A stretch of DNA of 37,686 nt from Modestobacter sp. GTDB lineage: Bacteria; Actinomycetota; Actinomycetes; Mycobacteriales; Geodermatophilaceae. Shown piece after piece: positions 7,837 through 18,205 of this stretch. How positions within the stretch are numbered: position 1 is the first letter of the stretch; each line of letters starts with the position of its first letter. The notes beneath the pieces were generated by a model, which saw only the letters and a list, made by a program, of their open reading frames with translations, ran no database searches and was not told where the DNA came from. Position numbers and translations under genes: made by a program. Where the stretch lies: assembly GCA_025965635.1 (NCBI GenBank), contig JAOPWO010000302.1:1-37686 (forward strand). The letters are read 5' to 3'.

Positions 7837-8748
7837 TTGGCGCACGAGGAGACGGTCTACGACGCGCTCGACCACGCCCACGGGGGCGAGGGGCAGTGGG
7901 CCTTCGGCACCGGCTTCGACGAGCCGCTCGCCGGCGTGGACACGACGGTGCCCGAGGGCATCGACCCGGCCGACCTCGGCGCGTACTGCCTCATGCTCGG
8001 CGACGACGCCCTGGTGCTCGCGCAGCGGCTGACCCAGTGGGTCACCGCCTCCCCCGAGCTGGAGGAGGAGGTGGCGGTCGCCAACGTCGCCCTCGACCTG
8101 CTCGGCCAGGCCCGGCTGCTGCTGGCCCGGGCCGGGTCGGTCGGGGTGCTCGGCCGGTCGCGCACGCGGGCCACCGGCTCCATCCCGGACGAGGACGCGC
8201 TGGCCTTCTTCCGCGACCCCGACGAGTTCCGCAGCACCGGCCTGGTCGAGGCGCCGAACGGCGACTTCGGGCAGACCATGGTCCGGCTGCTCGTCGCCGC
8301 CACCACCCGGCTGGCGGTGTTCGCGCAGCTGCGCACCTCCCGCGACCCGGTGCTGGCCGCGATCGCCGCCAAGGGCGTGAACGAGCTGACCTACCACCGC
8401 GATCACGCCGCCCGCTGGGTGCTGCGGCTCGGCGACGGCACCGAGGAGTCCCACCGCCGCGGGCAGGCCGGGGCGGACGCCGTCTGGCCGCTGCTGGCCG
8501 AGGTGTTCAGCCCGACCGACGTCGAGCAGCGGCTCACCGCGGCCGGGATCGCCGTCGACCCGGCGGGCACCCGCGACGAGGTGACCGGCGTCCTGACCCA
8601 GGTGCTCGGCCAGGCCACGCTCGGCGTCCCGGCCTGGCCGGCCGACGCCCCGCCGCGTGGCCGGCTCGGGGAGCACGGCCCTGAGCTCACCGAGCTCCTG
8701 GCCGACCTGCAGGGCCTGGCCCGGCAGCACCCGGCGGCGACGTGGTGA
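7837..8748 (+). CDS. paaC: Phenylacetyl-CoA epoxidase structural subunit PaaC
   Basis: A 303-aa ferritin-like subunit that forms a heterodimer with PaaA but does not itself hold the active iron site. Seen are LGDDALVLAQRLTQWVTASP near residue 55, VALDLLGQARLLLARAG near residue 90 and ELTYHRDHAARWVLRLGDGTEES near residue 190, all typical of PaaC. A TTG start at 7837 is chosen because AGAGGAA lies a few bases before it; no in-frame ATG fits better. The last bases overlap the GTG start of paaD. The N-terminal tail of about 45 residues is longer than in enterobacterial PaaC. Confidence 0.92.
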   Translation: MAHEETVYDALDHAHGGEGQWAFGTGFDEPLAGVDTTVPEGIDPADLGAYCLMLGDDALVLAQRLTQWVTASPELEEEVAVANVALDLLGQARLLLARAGSVGVLGRSRTRATGSIPDEDALAFFRDPDEFRSTGLVEAPNGDFGQTMVRLLVAATTRLAVFAQLRTSRDPVLAAIAAKGVNELTYHRDHAARWVLRLGDGTEESHRRGQAGADAVWPLLAEVFSPTDVEQRLTAAGIAVDPAGTRDEVTGVLTQVLGQATLGVPAWPADAPPRGRLGEHGPELTELLADLQGLARQHPAATW

Positions 8749-9245
8749 GGGCTGCCCCGGACGCCCGGGCGGTCGCCGAGACGGTCACCGACCCGGAGTT
8801 GCCGATGCTGACCCTGGCCGACCTCGGGGTGCTCCGCGACGTCCGGGACGAGGACGGCACGGTCGTCGTCGAGATCACCCCCACCTACACCGGCTGCCCG
8901 GCGATGGGCGTCATGCGCGCCGACCTGGTGCACGTCCTGCACTCCGCCGGGTTCGCCCGGGTCGACGTGCGCACCGTCCTGTCCCCGGCCTGGACCACCG
9001 ACTGGATCAGCGCCGAGGGACGGCAGAAGCTCGCCGCCGGCGGGATCGCCCCGCCCGGGCCCGCGCCGGTCCGCTCCCCCGGGCCGGTGCCGCTGTCGCT
9101 CGGGCCCACCCGGCGGACCGCCGCGTGCCCGCTGTGCGGCGCAGCCGACACGGTGGAGCAGAGCGAGTTCAGCGCGACCGCCTGCAAGGCGCTGCGCCGC
9201 TGCCGCTCCTGTGGTGAGCCCTTCGAGCACGTCAAGGAGATCTAG
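8742..9245 (+). CDS. paaD: Iron-sulfur assembly-type protein PaaD
   Basis: A 167-aa MIP18/SufT-like protein with a GTG start overlapping paaC. The DUF59 core spans residues about 8-95: VTDPELPMLTLADLGVL, VVEITPTYTGCPAMGVM and LSPAWTTDWISAEGRQKL. The C-terminus carries a zinc-ribbon-like set of cysteines (CPLCG near residue 127 and CRSCGEPF near 155), as in other PaaD proteins. PaaD is thought to help mature the iron centre of the epoxidase system. The stop overlaps the GTG start of paaE, so the last four paa genes are closely coupled except for the paaB-paaC gap. Confidence 0.92.
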   Translation: MVRAAPDARAVAETVTDPELPMLTLADLGVLRDVRDEDGTVVVEITPTYTGCPAMGVMRADLVHVLHSAGFARVDVRTVLSPAWTTDWISAEGRQKLAAGGIAPPGPAPVRSPGPVPLSLGPTRRTAACPLCGAADTVEQSEFSATACKALRRCRSCGEPFEHVKEI

Positions 9246-10339
9246 TGACCGCCGTCGAGGCACCGACAGCCGCCCCGCGGCGCAGGCCGCAGTTCCACGC
9301 GCTGACGGTCGCCGCGGTCGAGCGGCTCACCGACGACGCCGTCGCGGTGACCTTCGACGTGCCGGCCGAGCTCGCCGAGGACTACCGGTTCGAGCCCGGC
9401 CAGGCGCTCACCCTGCGCCGGGTCGACGGTGACCGGGACGAGCGCCGGTCGTACTCGATCTGCGCGCCGGTCGGTGCCGCGCCCCGCGTCGGCGTCCGGG
9501 AGGTGCCCGGCGGCTTCTTCTCCTCCTACCTGGTGCACGACGTGCGGCCGGGCGACACGATCGAGGTGCTGCCCCCGGCCGGCACCTTCACCGCGGACCT
9601 GAGCACCGCCGCCGACCACGTCTTCGTCGTCGCGGGCTCCGGCATCACCCCGGCCCTGTCGCTGGCCGCCTCGGTGCTGCGCGACGGCAAGTCGACGGTC
9701 ACCGTCCTCTACGGCAACCGGCGCACCAGCACGGTCATGTTCGCCGACGAGCTCGCCGATCTGAAGGACCGCTACGGCACCCGCCTGCAGCTGGTGCACG
9801 TCCTCTCCCGCGAGCCCCGCGACACCGGGCTGACCAGCGGCCGGCTCGACGCCGACCGGCTGCGCACCCTCGTCGACGCCTTCACCGACCCGGGCGGGGT
9901 CGACCACTGGTGGCTGTGCGGCCCGCACGGCATGGTCGACGGCGCCCGCGCGCTGCTGGCCGGGCTCGGGGTCCCGGCCGAGCGGGTGCACCAGGAGCTG
10001 TTCTACGTCGACGACGTCCCCCCGGAGCCGGTCCGCGGCGACGAGGAGACCGTCACCGGCCCCAGCAGCCAGGTGACCATCGTCCTGGACGGGCGCAGCA
10101 CCACCCTCGCGCTGCCCCGCGACGTGCCGGTCCTGGACTCCGGCCAGAAGGTCCGCGGTGACCTGCCGTTCGCCTGCAAGGGCGGGGTCTGCGGGACCTG
10201 CCGCGCGCGGGTGACCGACGGCGAGGTGGAGATGCGCCGCAACTTCGCCCTGGAGGCCGAGGAGGTCGAGGCGGGGTACGTGCTGACCTGCCAGACGCTG
10301 CCGCTGTCCGACGCCGTCACCGTCGACTTCGACGCCTGA
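9245..10339 (+). CDS. paaE: Phenylacetyl-CoA epoxidase reductase PaaE
   Basis: A 364-aa electron-transfer subunit passing electrons from NADPH to the PaaA di-iron site. The N-terminal FAD domain has the RSYSICAPVG flavin motif near residue 67. The NAD(P) domain has VVAGSGITPALSLA near residue 127 and WWLCGPHGMVDGA near 222. The C-terminal plant-type 2Fe-2S domain has CKGGVCGTCRARV near residue 310 and the fourth cysteine in VLTCQTLP. This FNR-ferredoxin arrangement and length are those of PaaE. It begins with GTG overlapping the paaD stop and ends the operon. Confidence 0.94.
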   Translation: MTAVEAPTAAPRRRPQFHALTVAAVERLTDDAVAVTFDVPAELAEDYRFEPGQALTLRRVDGDRDERRSYSICAPVGAAPRVGVREVPGGFFSSYLVHDVRPGDTIEVLPPAGTFTADLSTAADHVFVVAGSGITPALSLAASVLRDGKSTVTVLYGNRRTSTVMFADELADLKDRYGTRLQLVHVLSREPRDTGLTSGRLDADRLRTLVDAFTDPGGVDHWWLCGPHGMVDGARALLAGLGVPAERVHQELFYVDDVPPEPVRGDEETVTGPSSQVTIVLDGRSTTLALPRDVPVLDSGQKVRGDLPFACKGGVCGTCRARVTDGEVEMRRNFALEAEEVEAGYVLTCQTLPLSDAVTVDFDA

Positions 10340-10360
10340 CGGCGGCGCGGAGCCCGCGCG

Positions 10361-10574
10361 GTGACCGTCCCGGTCGGCGCGACGGCCGAGCTGCACGTCG
10401 AGGTGACGGCGGAGACGACGGTCCGGTTCGACGAGCTCGGCCCGGTCCTGGACCGGGGCACGACCGTCCCGGTCGTCCTGCCCGAGAAGGTGCTCGATCG
10501 GCGCATCGGCGCGGCGGCGCGCGGTCGTCAGGCCGACGAACGCCCGGAGCGGCCGGCCGCCCGGGGGTCCTGCG
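10361..10574 (+). pseudogene. Possible truncated thioesterase start after paaE
   Basis: A GTG at 10361, 21 bases after paaE, opens a frame reading VPVGATAELHVEVTAETTVRF and DELGPVL. This resembles the first strands of FlK-type hotdog thioesterases. After about 35 residues the resemblance stops, and the frame turns Arg-rich and runs through the 3' end of hppD on the opposite strand. A thioesterase would make sense next to paa genes, as PaaI recycles trapped CoA. What remains looks like a broken remnant rather than a working gene. Extent and identity are uncertain. Confidence 0.3.
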
Positions 10575-12479
<1,905 letters not shown>

Positions 12480-13937
12480 TCAGCCGGCCGGCGCGTGCCG
12501 CTCCAGGAAGCGGTAGGCCTCGGTCGTGTCCACCCCGGGCGGGGACGCCGATGTCATGCTCGGCGCGGTGGGCAGAGTCGCGAAGAGCGTGGCGTTGAGC
12601 CGCGGGGTGGGCAGCGCCCGGCCGGCCCAGCGCCGGGCCAGGGCCGGCGGCGGCGTGCGGCAGCAGGCCTGGTCGGGGCAGGTCGAGCTGAACCGCTGGT
12701 CGGCGTCCATCCCCCGGAACCACTTGGCGGAGGCGAACGAGGTGCCCACCGACAGGGAGAAGGCGCCACGGCCGGTCGTCTGGATGCTCGACGTGCACCA
12801 GTACGTGCCGCCGGGCTTGTCGGTCAGCTGGTGGTAGGGGGTGAAGCGGTCCTCGACGGCGAACACCCGCCGGGCGGCCCAGTAGCGGCAGACCAGCTGG
12901 CCCTCCACGGTGCCCAGCGGGTCACTGGGGAACTGGACGTCGTCGTTCTCGTAGGCCTTGGCGATCGTCCCGGACTCGTGCACCTTGAGGAAGTGGACCG
13001 GGATGGCCAGGTGCTCGGTGGCCAGGTTGGTGAAGCGGTGCGCCGCGGTCTCATAGGTGACGGCGTAGGCGTCGCGCAGGTCTTCCACCGACAGCTCGCG
13101 CCGCCCCTTGGCCGACGCCAGCAGCGGCACCGCGGTCGACTGCGGGACCAGCAGCGCGCCGGCCAGGTAGTTGCTCTCCACCCGCTGCAGCAGGAAGGAC
13201 TCGTAGTCTTCCGGGGGCCCGTGCCCGAGGACGGCGCCGGCGAGAGCCTGCAACAGGGTGGACCGGGGGTCCCGGCCGGCCTCTGACTGGCGCGGCAGGT
13301 AGATCCGTCGGCCTTCCAGGTCGGTGAGACTGCGGGTCGAGGCGGGCAGGTCACCGACGTGGTGGATGGTGAACCCGAGGTGGCCGGCCAGGTCGGCCAC
13401 CACCCGCTGGGACAGCGGCCCGCCGGTGTGCTGCACCGCGGCGAGCAGCTCGGCGGCGGTCGCCTCGAGGTCGGCCCGGTGGTTACCCCGCCGGCGCATC
13501 GACGCACGCAGCGCGGTGTTGGCCCGGCGTGCCTCCTCCGGGGTCGCCGCCCGCTGCTCGTGCACCTTCTCCAGCTCGCTGAGCAGCGCGAGGACGGTTT
13601 CGATGGCCTGGTCCGGCACGGTCTTGCGGACCGACAGCGGAGCCAGCCCGAGGGAGCCGAACAGCGGGCTGCGCTGGGCGCGCTCCAGGGCGATCTCCAG
13701 CTGCGCGCGCCGGGACCGCGGCGCCTGCGACAGCAGGTCGGCGGCCTCCACCCCGAGCACGCCGGCGACGGCGTGCAGCTCGCCCAGCCGGAGTTCCCGC
13801 TTCCCGTTCTCGACCATCGACAGGTGCGAGGGCGCGCGGCCCACCCGGCCGGCGAACTCCCCCAGCGTCAGGCCGGCCGCGGAGCGCAGCTCCCGGATCC
13901 GGCGTCCGACGACCAGCGGGTCGTAGTCCTCGATCAT
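12480..13937 (-). CDS. ramB: RamB/ScfR-family regulator of acetate and glyoxylate metabolism
   Basis: A 485-aa protein with an N-terminal XRE helix-turn-helix ([37 protein letters not shown], residues about 10-60). It has a middle IrrE-like domain including [14 protein letters not shown] and [19 protein letters not shown]. The C-terminal short-chain-fatty-acid-regulator domain has several cysteines (STCPDQACC). This organisation and length match corynebacterial RamB (about 474 aa), which represses aceA and aceB. The divergent position directly next to aceA-aceB is the expected arrangement. It is convergent with the AsnC-type gene, with only seven bases between stops. GGAAGATC before the ATG may serve as ribosome site. 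Confidence 0.88.
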   Translation of the reverse strand: MIEDYDPLVVGRRIRELRSAAGLTLGEFAGRVGRAPSHLSMVENGKRELRLGELHAVAGVLGVEAADLLSQAPRSRRAQLEIALERAQRSPLFGSLGLAPLSVRKTVPDQAIETVLALLSELEKVHEQRAATPEEARRANTALRASMRRRGNHRADLEATAAELLAAVQHTGGPLSQRVVADLAGHLGFTIHHVGDLPASTRSLTDLEGRRIYLPRQSEAGRDPRSTLLQALAGAVLGHGPPEDYESFLLQRVESNYLAGALLVPQSTAVPLLASAKGRRELSVEDLRDAYAVTYETAAHRFTNLATEHLAIPVHFLKVHESGTIAKAYENDDVQFPSDPLGTVEGQLVCRYWAARRVFAVEDRFTPYHQLTDKPGGTYWCTSSIQTTGRGAFSLSVGTSFASAKWFRGMDADQRFSSTCPDQACCRTPPPALARRWAGRALPTPRLNATLFATLPTAPSMTSASPPGVDTTEAYRFLERHAPAG

Positions 13938-13944
13938 CCGAGGA

Positions 13945-13963
13945 TCTTCCGCGAGCGGGAAGA
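13945..13963. promoter_or_regulatory. Near-palindrome in the ramB-aceA intergenic region
   Basis: TCTTCC (13945-13950) and GGAAGA (13958-13963) are perfect arms with a 7-base spacer. The repeat lies just upstream of the ramB start and about 100 bases before aceA. It differs from the TTTGCAAA-type RamB site known in Corynebacterium. It is a candidate operator only. Confidence 0.35.
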
Positions 13964-14063
13964 AACGGTCAAGTTCTCGAGGCGGGCACCCCTCTGGCCG
14001 GTCGACGACCCCGCAGGCTCGTCCCCGTACCGCCGATCGCCCAGCCACACCGAGGAGCCCCTG

Positions 14064-15377
14064 ATGAGCCCGCACACCTCCCGCCCCGGCGACGCCGTCG
14101 AGTCCGCCACCGACCTCGCGTTCGCCTGGCAGACCGACCCGCGCTGGGCCAGCACCCGTCGCGACCACACAGCGGAGGACGTCGTGGCGCTGCGCGGCCC
14201 GGTGCTGGAGGACCACACCCTGGCCCGTCGGGGCGCGCAGCGGCTGTTCGAGCTGGTGCAGGGCAGCGACGGGCAGGACTGGGTGTCCGCGCTCGGCGCA
14301 CTGACCGGGAACCAGGCCGTGCAGCAGGTCCGGGCGGGGCTGAAGGCCGTCTACCTGTCCGGCTGGCAGGTCGCCGCGGACGCCAACTCGGCCGGGCAGA
14401 CCTATCCCGACCAGAGCCTGTACCCGGTCGACTCGGTGCCCGCCGTCGTCCGCCGGATCAACAACGCCCTGCTGCGCGCCGGTCAGGTCGAGGCCGCCGA
14501 GCAGGGCGCGGGCTCCGGCCGGGACTGGATGGTGCCGATCGTCGCCGACGCCGAGGCCGGGTTCGGCGGACCGCTCAACGCCTACGAGCTGATGCGCTCG
14601 ATGATCGTGGCCGGCGCGGCCGGGGTGCACTGGGAGGACCAGCTGGCCTCGGAGAAGAAGTGCGGCCACCTGGGCGGCAAGGTCCTGGTGCCCACCGGCC
14701 AGCACATCCGGACGCTGAACGCCGCCCGGCTGGCCGCCGATGTCGCCGGCGTCCCCTCCCTGGTCATCGCCCGCACCGACGCCCTGGCCGCGACCTTGCT
14801 GACCAGCGACCACGACGAGCGGGACCGGCCCTTCCTGACCGGCGAACGGACGGCGGAGGGCTTCCACACCGTGCGCAACGGCCTCGGGCCGGTCATCGCC
14901 CGGGGCCTGGCGTACGCGCCCTACGCCGACCTCATCTGGGTCGAGTCGGCGACGCCGGACCTGGAGCTGGCCCGCCGCTTCGCCGAGGCGGTGCACGCCG
15001 AGCACCCGGACCAGAAGCTGGCCTACAACTGCTCGCCGTCGTTCAACTGGAAGAGCCACCTCGACGACGACCAGATCGCCCGCTTCCAGCGCGAGCTCGC
15101 CGCGATGGGCTACGCCTTCCAGTTCATCACCCTGGCCGGCTTCCACTCCCTCAACCACTCGATGTTCACCCTGGCCCGCGGCTACGCCGAGCGGCAGATG
15201 AGCGCCTACGTGGAGCTGCAGGAGGCCGAGTTCGCCTCCGAGCCGGACGGCTACACCGCCACCCGCCACCAGCGGGAGGTCGGCACCGGCTACTTCGACC
15301 GGATCGCCACCGCGCTCAACCCCACCAGCTCGACCCTGGCCCTGGCCGGGTCCACCGAGGCCGAGCAGTTCCACTGA
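14064..15377 (+). CDS. aceA: Isocitrate lyase
   Basis: A 437-aa enzyme splitting isocitrate into glyoxylate and succinate, the first step of the glyoxylate shunt. The catalytic signature [16 protein letters not shown] is intact, with the nucleophilic Cys at residue 200. Metal and substrate elements [27 protein letters not shown] and YNCSPSFNW are also seen. The length fits prokaryotic isocitrate lyase I. GAGGAG lies upstream of the ATG at a workable distance. It is followed 38 bases later by malate synthase on the same strand and is divergent from ramB, so acetate or fatty-acid growth should induce it. Confidence 0.96.
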   Translation: MSPHTSRPGDAVESATDLAFAWQTDPRWASTRRDHTAEDVVALRGPVLEDHTLARRGAQRLFELVQGSDGQDWVSALGALTGNQAVQQVRAGLKAVYLSGWQVAADANSAGQTYPDQSLYPVDSVPAVVRRINNALLRAGQVEAAEQGAGSGRDWMVPIVADAEAGFGGPLNAYELMRSMIVAGAAGVHWEDQLASEKKCGHLGGKVLVPTGQHIRTLNAARLAADVAGVPSLVIARTDALAATLLTSDHDERDRPFLTGERTAEGFHTVRNGLGPVIARGLAYAPYADLIWVESATPDLELARRFAEAVHAEHPDQKLAYNCSPSFNWKSHLDDDQIARFQRELAAMGYAFQFITLAGFHSLNHSMFTLARGYAERQMSAYVELQEAEFASEPDGYTATRHQREVGTGYFDRIATALNPTSSTLALAGSTEAEQFH

Positions 15378-15415
15378 CCCGCTCGCCTGCCCCCTCCACC
15401 TCCGGGAGATCCGTC

Positions 15416-17092
15416 GTGACCCTGCTCGACACCCCGCCCGCCACCGCCCTCGCCCCCGCCGCCCTGCCGGACAGACCCGGGCCCACCGCCGGACGGGTCA
15501 CCGTCACCGGCCCACCCGTCGCCCGCAGCGAGGAGGTCCTCACCCCGGAGGCGCTGGCCTTCCTCGGGCGCCTGCACACCCGCTTCGCCCCCCGGCGGGC
15601 CGAGCTGCTCGCCGAGCGGTCCCGCCGGCGCACCCAGATCTCCACCGGCCGGGACCTCGGGTTCCGGCCGGAGACGGCCGCCGTGCGGAACGACCCCGGC
15701 TGGCGCGTCGCCGGCGCCGGACCCGGCCTGGCCGACCGGCGGGTGGAGATCGCCGGCCCGGTCGACCCCGCCTCGGCGGTCTCCGCGCTCACCTCCGGCG
15801 CGCAGACCTGGCTGGCCGACCTCGAGGACGCCACCAGCCCCACCTGGGGCAACGTCATCGGCGGCCAGGTCGTGCTCACCGACGTCGTCGGCCGCCGGCT
15901 GGCCGGGGCCGGGAGCCACACCGGGCCGATCGACTGGCCGGCGGCGCCGACCGTCCAGGTCCGGCCGCGCGGCTGGCACCTGGTCGAGAAGCACCTGTGC
16001 GTCACCGACGCGTCCGGCCGGCGGACCCCCACGTCGGCCTCCCTGGTCGACTTCGGGTTGTACGCCTTCCTCAACGCCGCCGAGCTGGTCGCCCGCGGCT
16101 CGGGGCCGTACTTCTACCTGCCGAAGCTGGAGAGCGCCGCCGAGGCCCGCCTCTGGGAGGACGTCTTCACCGAGACCGAGCACCACCTCGGGCTCCGCCG
16201 CGGGACCATCCGCGCGACGGTCCTCATCGAGACCATCCCGGCCGCGTTCGAGATGGAGGAGATCCTGTACGAGCTGCGCGACCACTGCGCGGGACTCAAC
16301 GCCGGCCGGTGGGACTACCTGTTCAGCATCATCAAGACGTTCCGCGGCCGGGGACCGTCCTGGGTGCTGCCGGACCGGTCGGCGCTGACCATGACGACGC
16401 CGTTCCTGCAGGCCTGCACCGACCTGCTGGTGGCCACCTGCCACCGCCGCGGCGCGCACGCCATCGGCGGCATGAGCGCGGCCATCCCCGACGACGCCGA
16501 CCCGCAGGGCACCGGGCGCGCCCTCGCCGACGTCGCCACGGACAAGCGACGCGAGGCCGGCCAGGGCTTCGACGGGACCTGGGTGGCCTCTCCGGGTCTG
16601 GTCGCCACGGCGCGGACCGCGTTCGACGACGTCCTCTCCGGAGCCACCGACCAGCTCGGCCGGCTGCGCGAGGACGTCACGGTCACCGACGCCGACCTGC
16701 TCGATCCCCGCGGGCTGACCGGCGGCGTCACCGACGCCGGCGTCCGCACCAACGTCTCGGTCGCCGTCCGCTACCTGGAGGGCTGGCTGCGCGGGATCGG
16801 GGCCGTCCCGATCGACGGGCAGCTGGAGGACGCCGCCACCGCCGAGATCAGCCGTGCCCAGCTGTGGCAGTGGATCGCGCACGGGACGGTGACCGCCGAG
16901 GGCACCCGGGTCACCCGCCGCACCGTCGAGGTCCTGCTCGACGAGGTCCTCGCCGGCCAGCCGCGCACGGCCGACGACCGGTTCGACGCGGCGGCGCGGA
17001 TGTTCCGGTCGGTCACGCTGGGCGAGGACTTCCCGACGTTCTTCACCGTCCCCGGCTACGTCGAGCACCTGGTGGAGGCCGCCCGGCACTGA
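15416..17092 (+). CDS. aceB: Malate synthase A
   Basis: A 558-aa enzyme condensing glyoxylate with acetyl-CoA to malate, the second step of the glyoxylate shunt. The class A blocks are present: ADLEDATSPTWGNVI near residue 139, RPRGWHLVEKH near 182, YLPKLESAAEARLWEDVF near 235, and the signature ATVLIETIPAAFEMEEIL with YELRDHCAGLNAGRWDYLFS near 265-300. The later block ATDKRREAGQGFDGTWVA is typical too. The GTG at 15416, with GGGAG upstream, gives the usual N-terminus. It forms an operon with aceA and ends shortly before a strong hairpin. A G-form synthase (about 720 aa) is excluded by length. Confidence 0.95.
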   Translation: MTLLDTPPATALAPAALPDRPGPTAGRVTVTGPPVARSEEVLTPEALAFLGRLHTRFAPRRAELLAERSRRRTQISTGRDLGFRPETAAVRNDPGWRVAGAGPGLADRRVEIAGPVDPASAVSALTSGAQTWLADLEDATSPTWGNVIGGQVVLTDVVGRRLAGAGSHTGPIDWPAAPTVQVRPRGWHLVEKHLCVTDASGRRTPTSASLVDFGLYAFLNAAELVARGSGPYFYLPKLESAAEARLWEDVFTETEHHLGLRRGTIRATVLIETIPAAFEMEEILYELRDHCAGLNAGRWDYLFSIIKTFRGRGPSWVLPDRSALTMTTPFLQACTDLLVATCHRRGAHAIGGMSAAIPDDADPQGTGRALADVATDKRREAGQGFDGTWVASPGLVATARTAFDDVLSGATDQLGRLREDVTVTDADLLDPRGLTGGVTDAGVRTNVSVAVRYLEGWLRGIGAVPIDGQLEDAATAEISRAQLWQWIAHGTVTAEGTRVTRRTVEVLLDEVLAGQPRTADDRFDAAARMFRSVTLGEDFPTFFTVPGYVEHLVEAARH

Positions 17093-17116
17093 ATGCCCGG
17101 CACCGGACGCCCGGCG

Positions 17117-17150
17117 CCGTGCCCGTACCCCTTCCGGGGCCCGGGCACGG
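17117..17150 (+). terminator. Strong GC hairpin after the aceA-aceB operon
   Basis: CCGTGCCCG (17117-17125) pairs perfectly with CGGGCACGG (17142-17150), and the loop contains a further CCCC-TTCC-GGGG helix. It begins 24 bases after the aceB stop. There is no T-run, as is common in high-GC actinobacteria. It lies inside a longer upstream frame of the DNA ligase, which argues for the shorter ligase start. Confidence 0.65.
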
Positions 17151-17194
17151 CAGCCCCGGGGGTCCGCGGGCCCGGATGCGGCATCGTGTCGGGG

Positions 17195-18205
17195 ATGTCG
17201 CTGCCCTCCGCCGAGCTGCCGGGCCTCCCGCCGGAGCTGGCGGGTCCGGTCGGGGTGGCGCTGACCAAGCCGTCGGCCGCTGTTCCCCGGCCCGGCGCGC
17301 TGCCCGGCGGCTGCCGTTACGAACCGAAGTGGGACGGTTTCCGGCTCGTCGTCGTCCGCGACGGGCGGGCGACCCGGCTGTGGTCCCGCCAGGGGCGGGA
17401 CCTCACCGCCGCCTTCCCCGACGTCGCCGGGGCCGCCGCGGCGCAGCTGCCGCCCGGGACCGTCGTCGACGGCGAGGTGGTCGTGTGGCACGGCGACCGG
17501 CTGGACTTCGGCCTCCTCCAGCGGCGGCTGGGCACCGCTCCCGGCCGGATCGCCGCGCTGGTGCGCGCGCACCCGGCGAGCTACGTGGCGTTCGACCTGC
17601 TCGCCGTCGCCGGGGTCGACCAGCGGACCCGGCCGCTGCGGGAGCGCCGGTCCGGGCTCGAGGCGGTCGCCGGCTCCTGGCGTCCCCCGCTCCAGCTGTC
17701 CCCGGTCACCGACGACCCTGCGGAGGCCGCGCGGTGGGCGCGGGACTACCGGGCCGCCGGCGTGGAGGGCCTGGTCGTCAAGGGCGCGGCCGGCCGGTAC
17801 CTCGCGGGCCGCCGGGACTGGCTGAAGGTGAAGTCCTGGGAGTCGACCGAGGTGGTGGTCGGCGGCGTCCTCGGACCGGTCGGGCGGCCCAGGCAGCTCG
17901 TCGCCGGCCGGTACCGGGACGGCGAGCTCGTGGTCGTCGGGCGCAGCGGCCCGCTGTCCCCCGCCCAGGCAGCCGACCTGGCGACCGCTCTGACACCGGC
18001 CGGCCCGGGCCACCCCTGGCCCGATCGGATCGGCACCGGCCGCTTCGGCGGTGGCCGGCTGTCGGTGGCGATGACCCGGGTCGAGCCGTCGCTGGTCGTC
18101 GAGGTCAGTGCCGACGCCGCGCTGCACGCCGGGGTCTTCCGGCACCAGCTCCGCTACGTCCGCCGCCGCCCGGACCTCCGCCCCGATGACCTGCCGCCGG
18201 TCTGA
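17195..18205 (+). CDS. ATP-dependent DNA ligase (LigC-like)
   Basis: A 336-aa nucleotidyltransferase-type ligase without primase or nuclease domains. Motif I is EPKWDGFR with the AMP-accepting Lys45. Motif III lies in SYVAFDLLAV, motif IV in EGLVVKG near residue 191, and motif V in WLKVKSWE near residue 209. An OB-fold follows (LVAGRYRDGELVVVGRSGPL). The size and build match mycobacterial LigC, a repair ligase also related to the LigD ligase domain. The ATG at 17195 follows GGGG; an upstream in-frame ATG at 17093 would place the aceB hairpin inside the coding region. Neither Ku nor LigD is nearby. Its 3' end overlaps the end of the convergent MFS frame by about 100 bases. Confidence 0.88.
   Translation: MSLPSAELPGLPPELAGPVGVALTKPSAAVPRPGALPGGCRYEPKWDGFRLVVVRDGRATRLWSRQGRDLTAAFPDVAGAAAAQLPPGTVVDGEVVVWHGDRLDFGLLQRRLGTAPGRIAALVRAHPASYVAFDLLAVAGVDQRTRPLRERRSGLEAVAGSWRPPLQLSPVTDDPAEAARWARDYRAAGVEGLVVKGAAGRYLAGRRDWLKVKSWESTEVVVGGVLGPVGRPRQLVAGRYRDGELVVVGRSGPLSPAQAADLATALTPAGPGHPWPDRIGTGRFGGGRLSVAMTRVEPSLVVEVSADAALHAGVFRHQLRYVRRRPDLRPDDLPPV

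Noticed and set aside
17093-17194. Longer N-terminus for the DNA ligase
   Set aside because: The extra 34 residues are Pro/Gly-rich and encoded by the aceB terminator hairpin; the ATG at 17195 gives the family's normal start.
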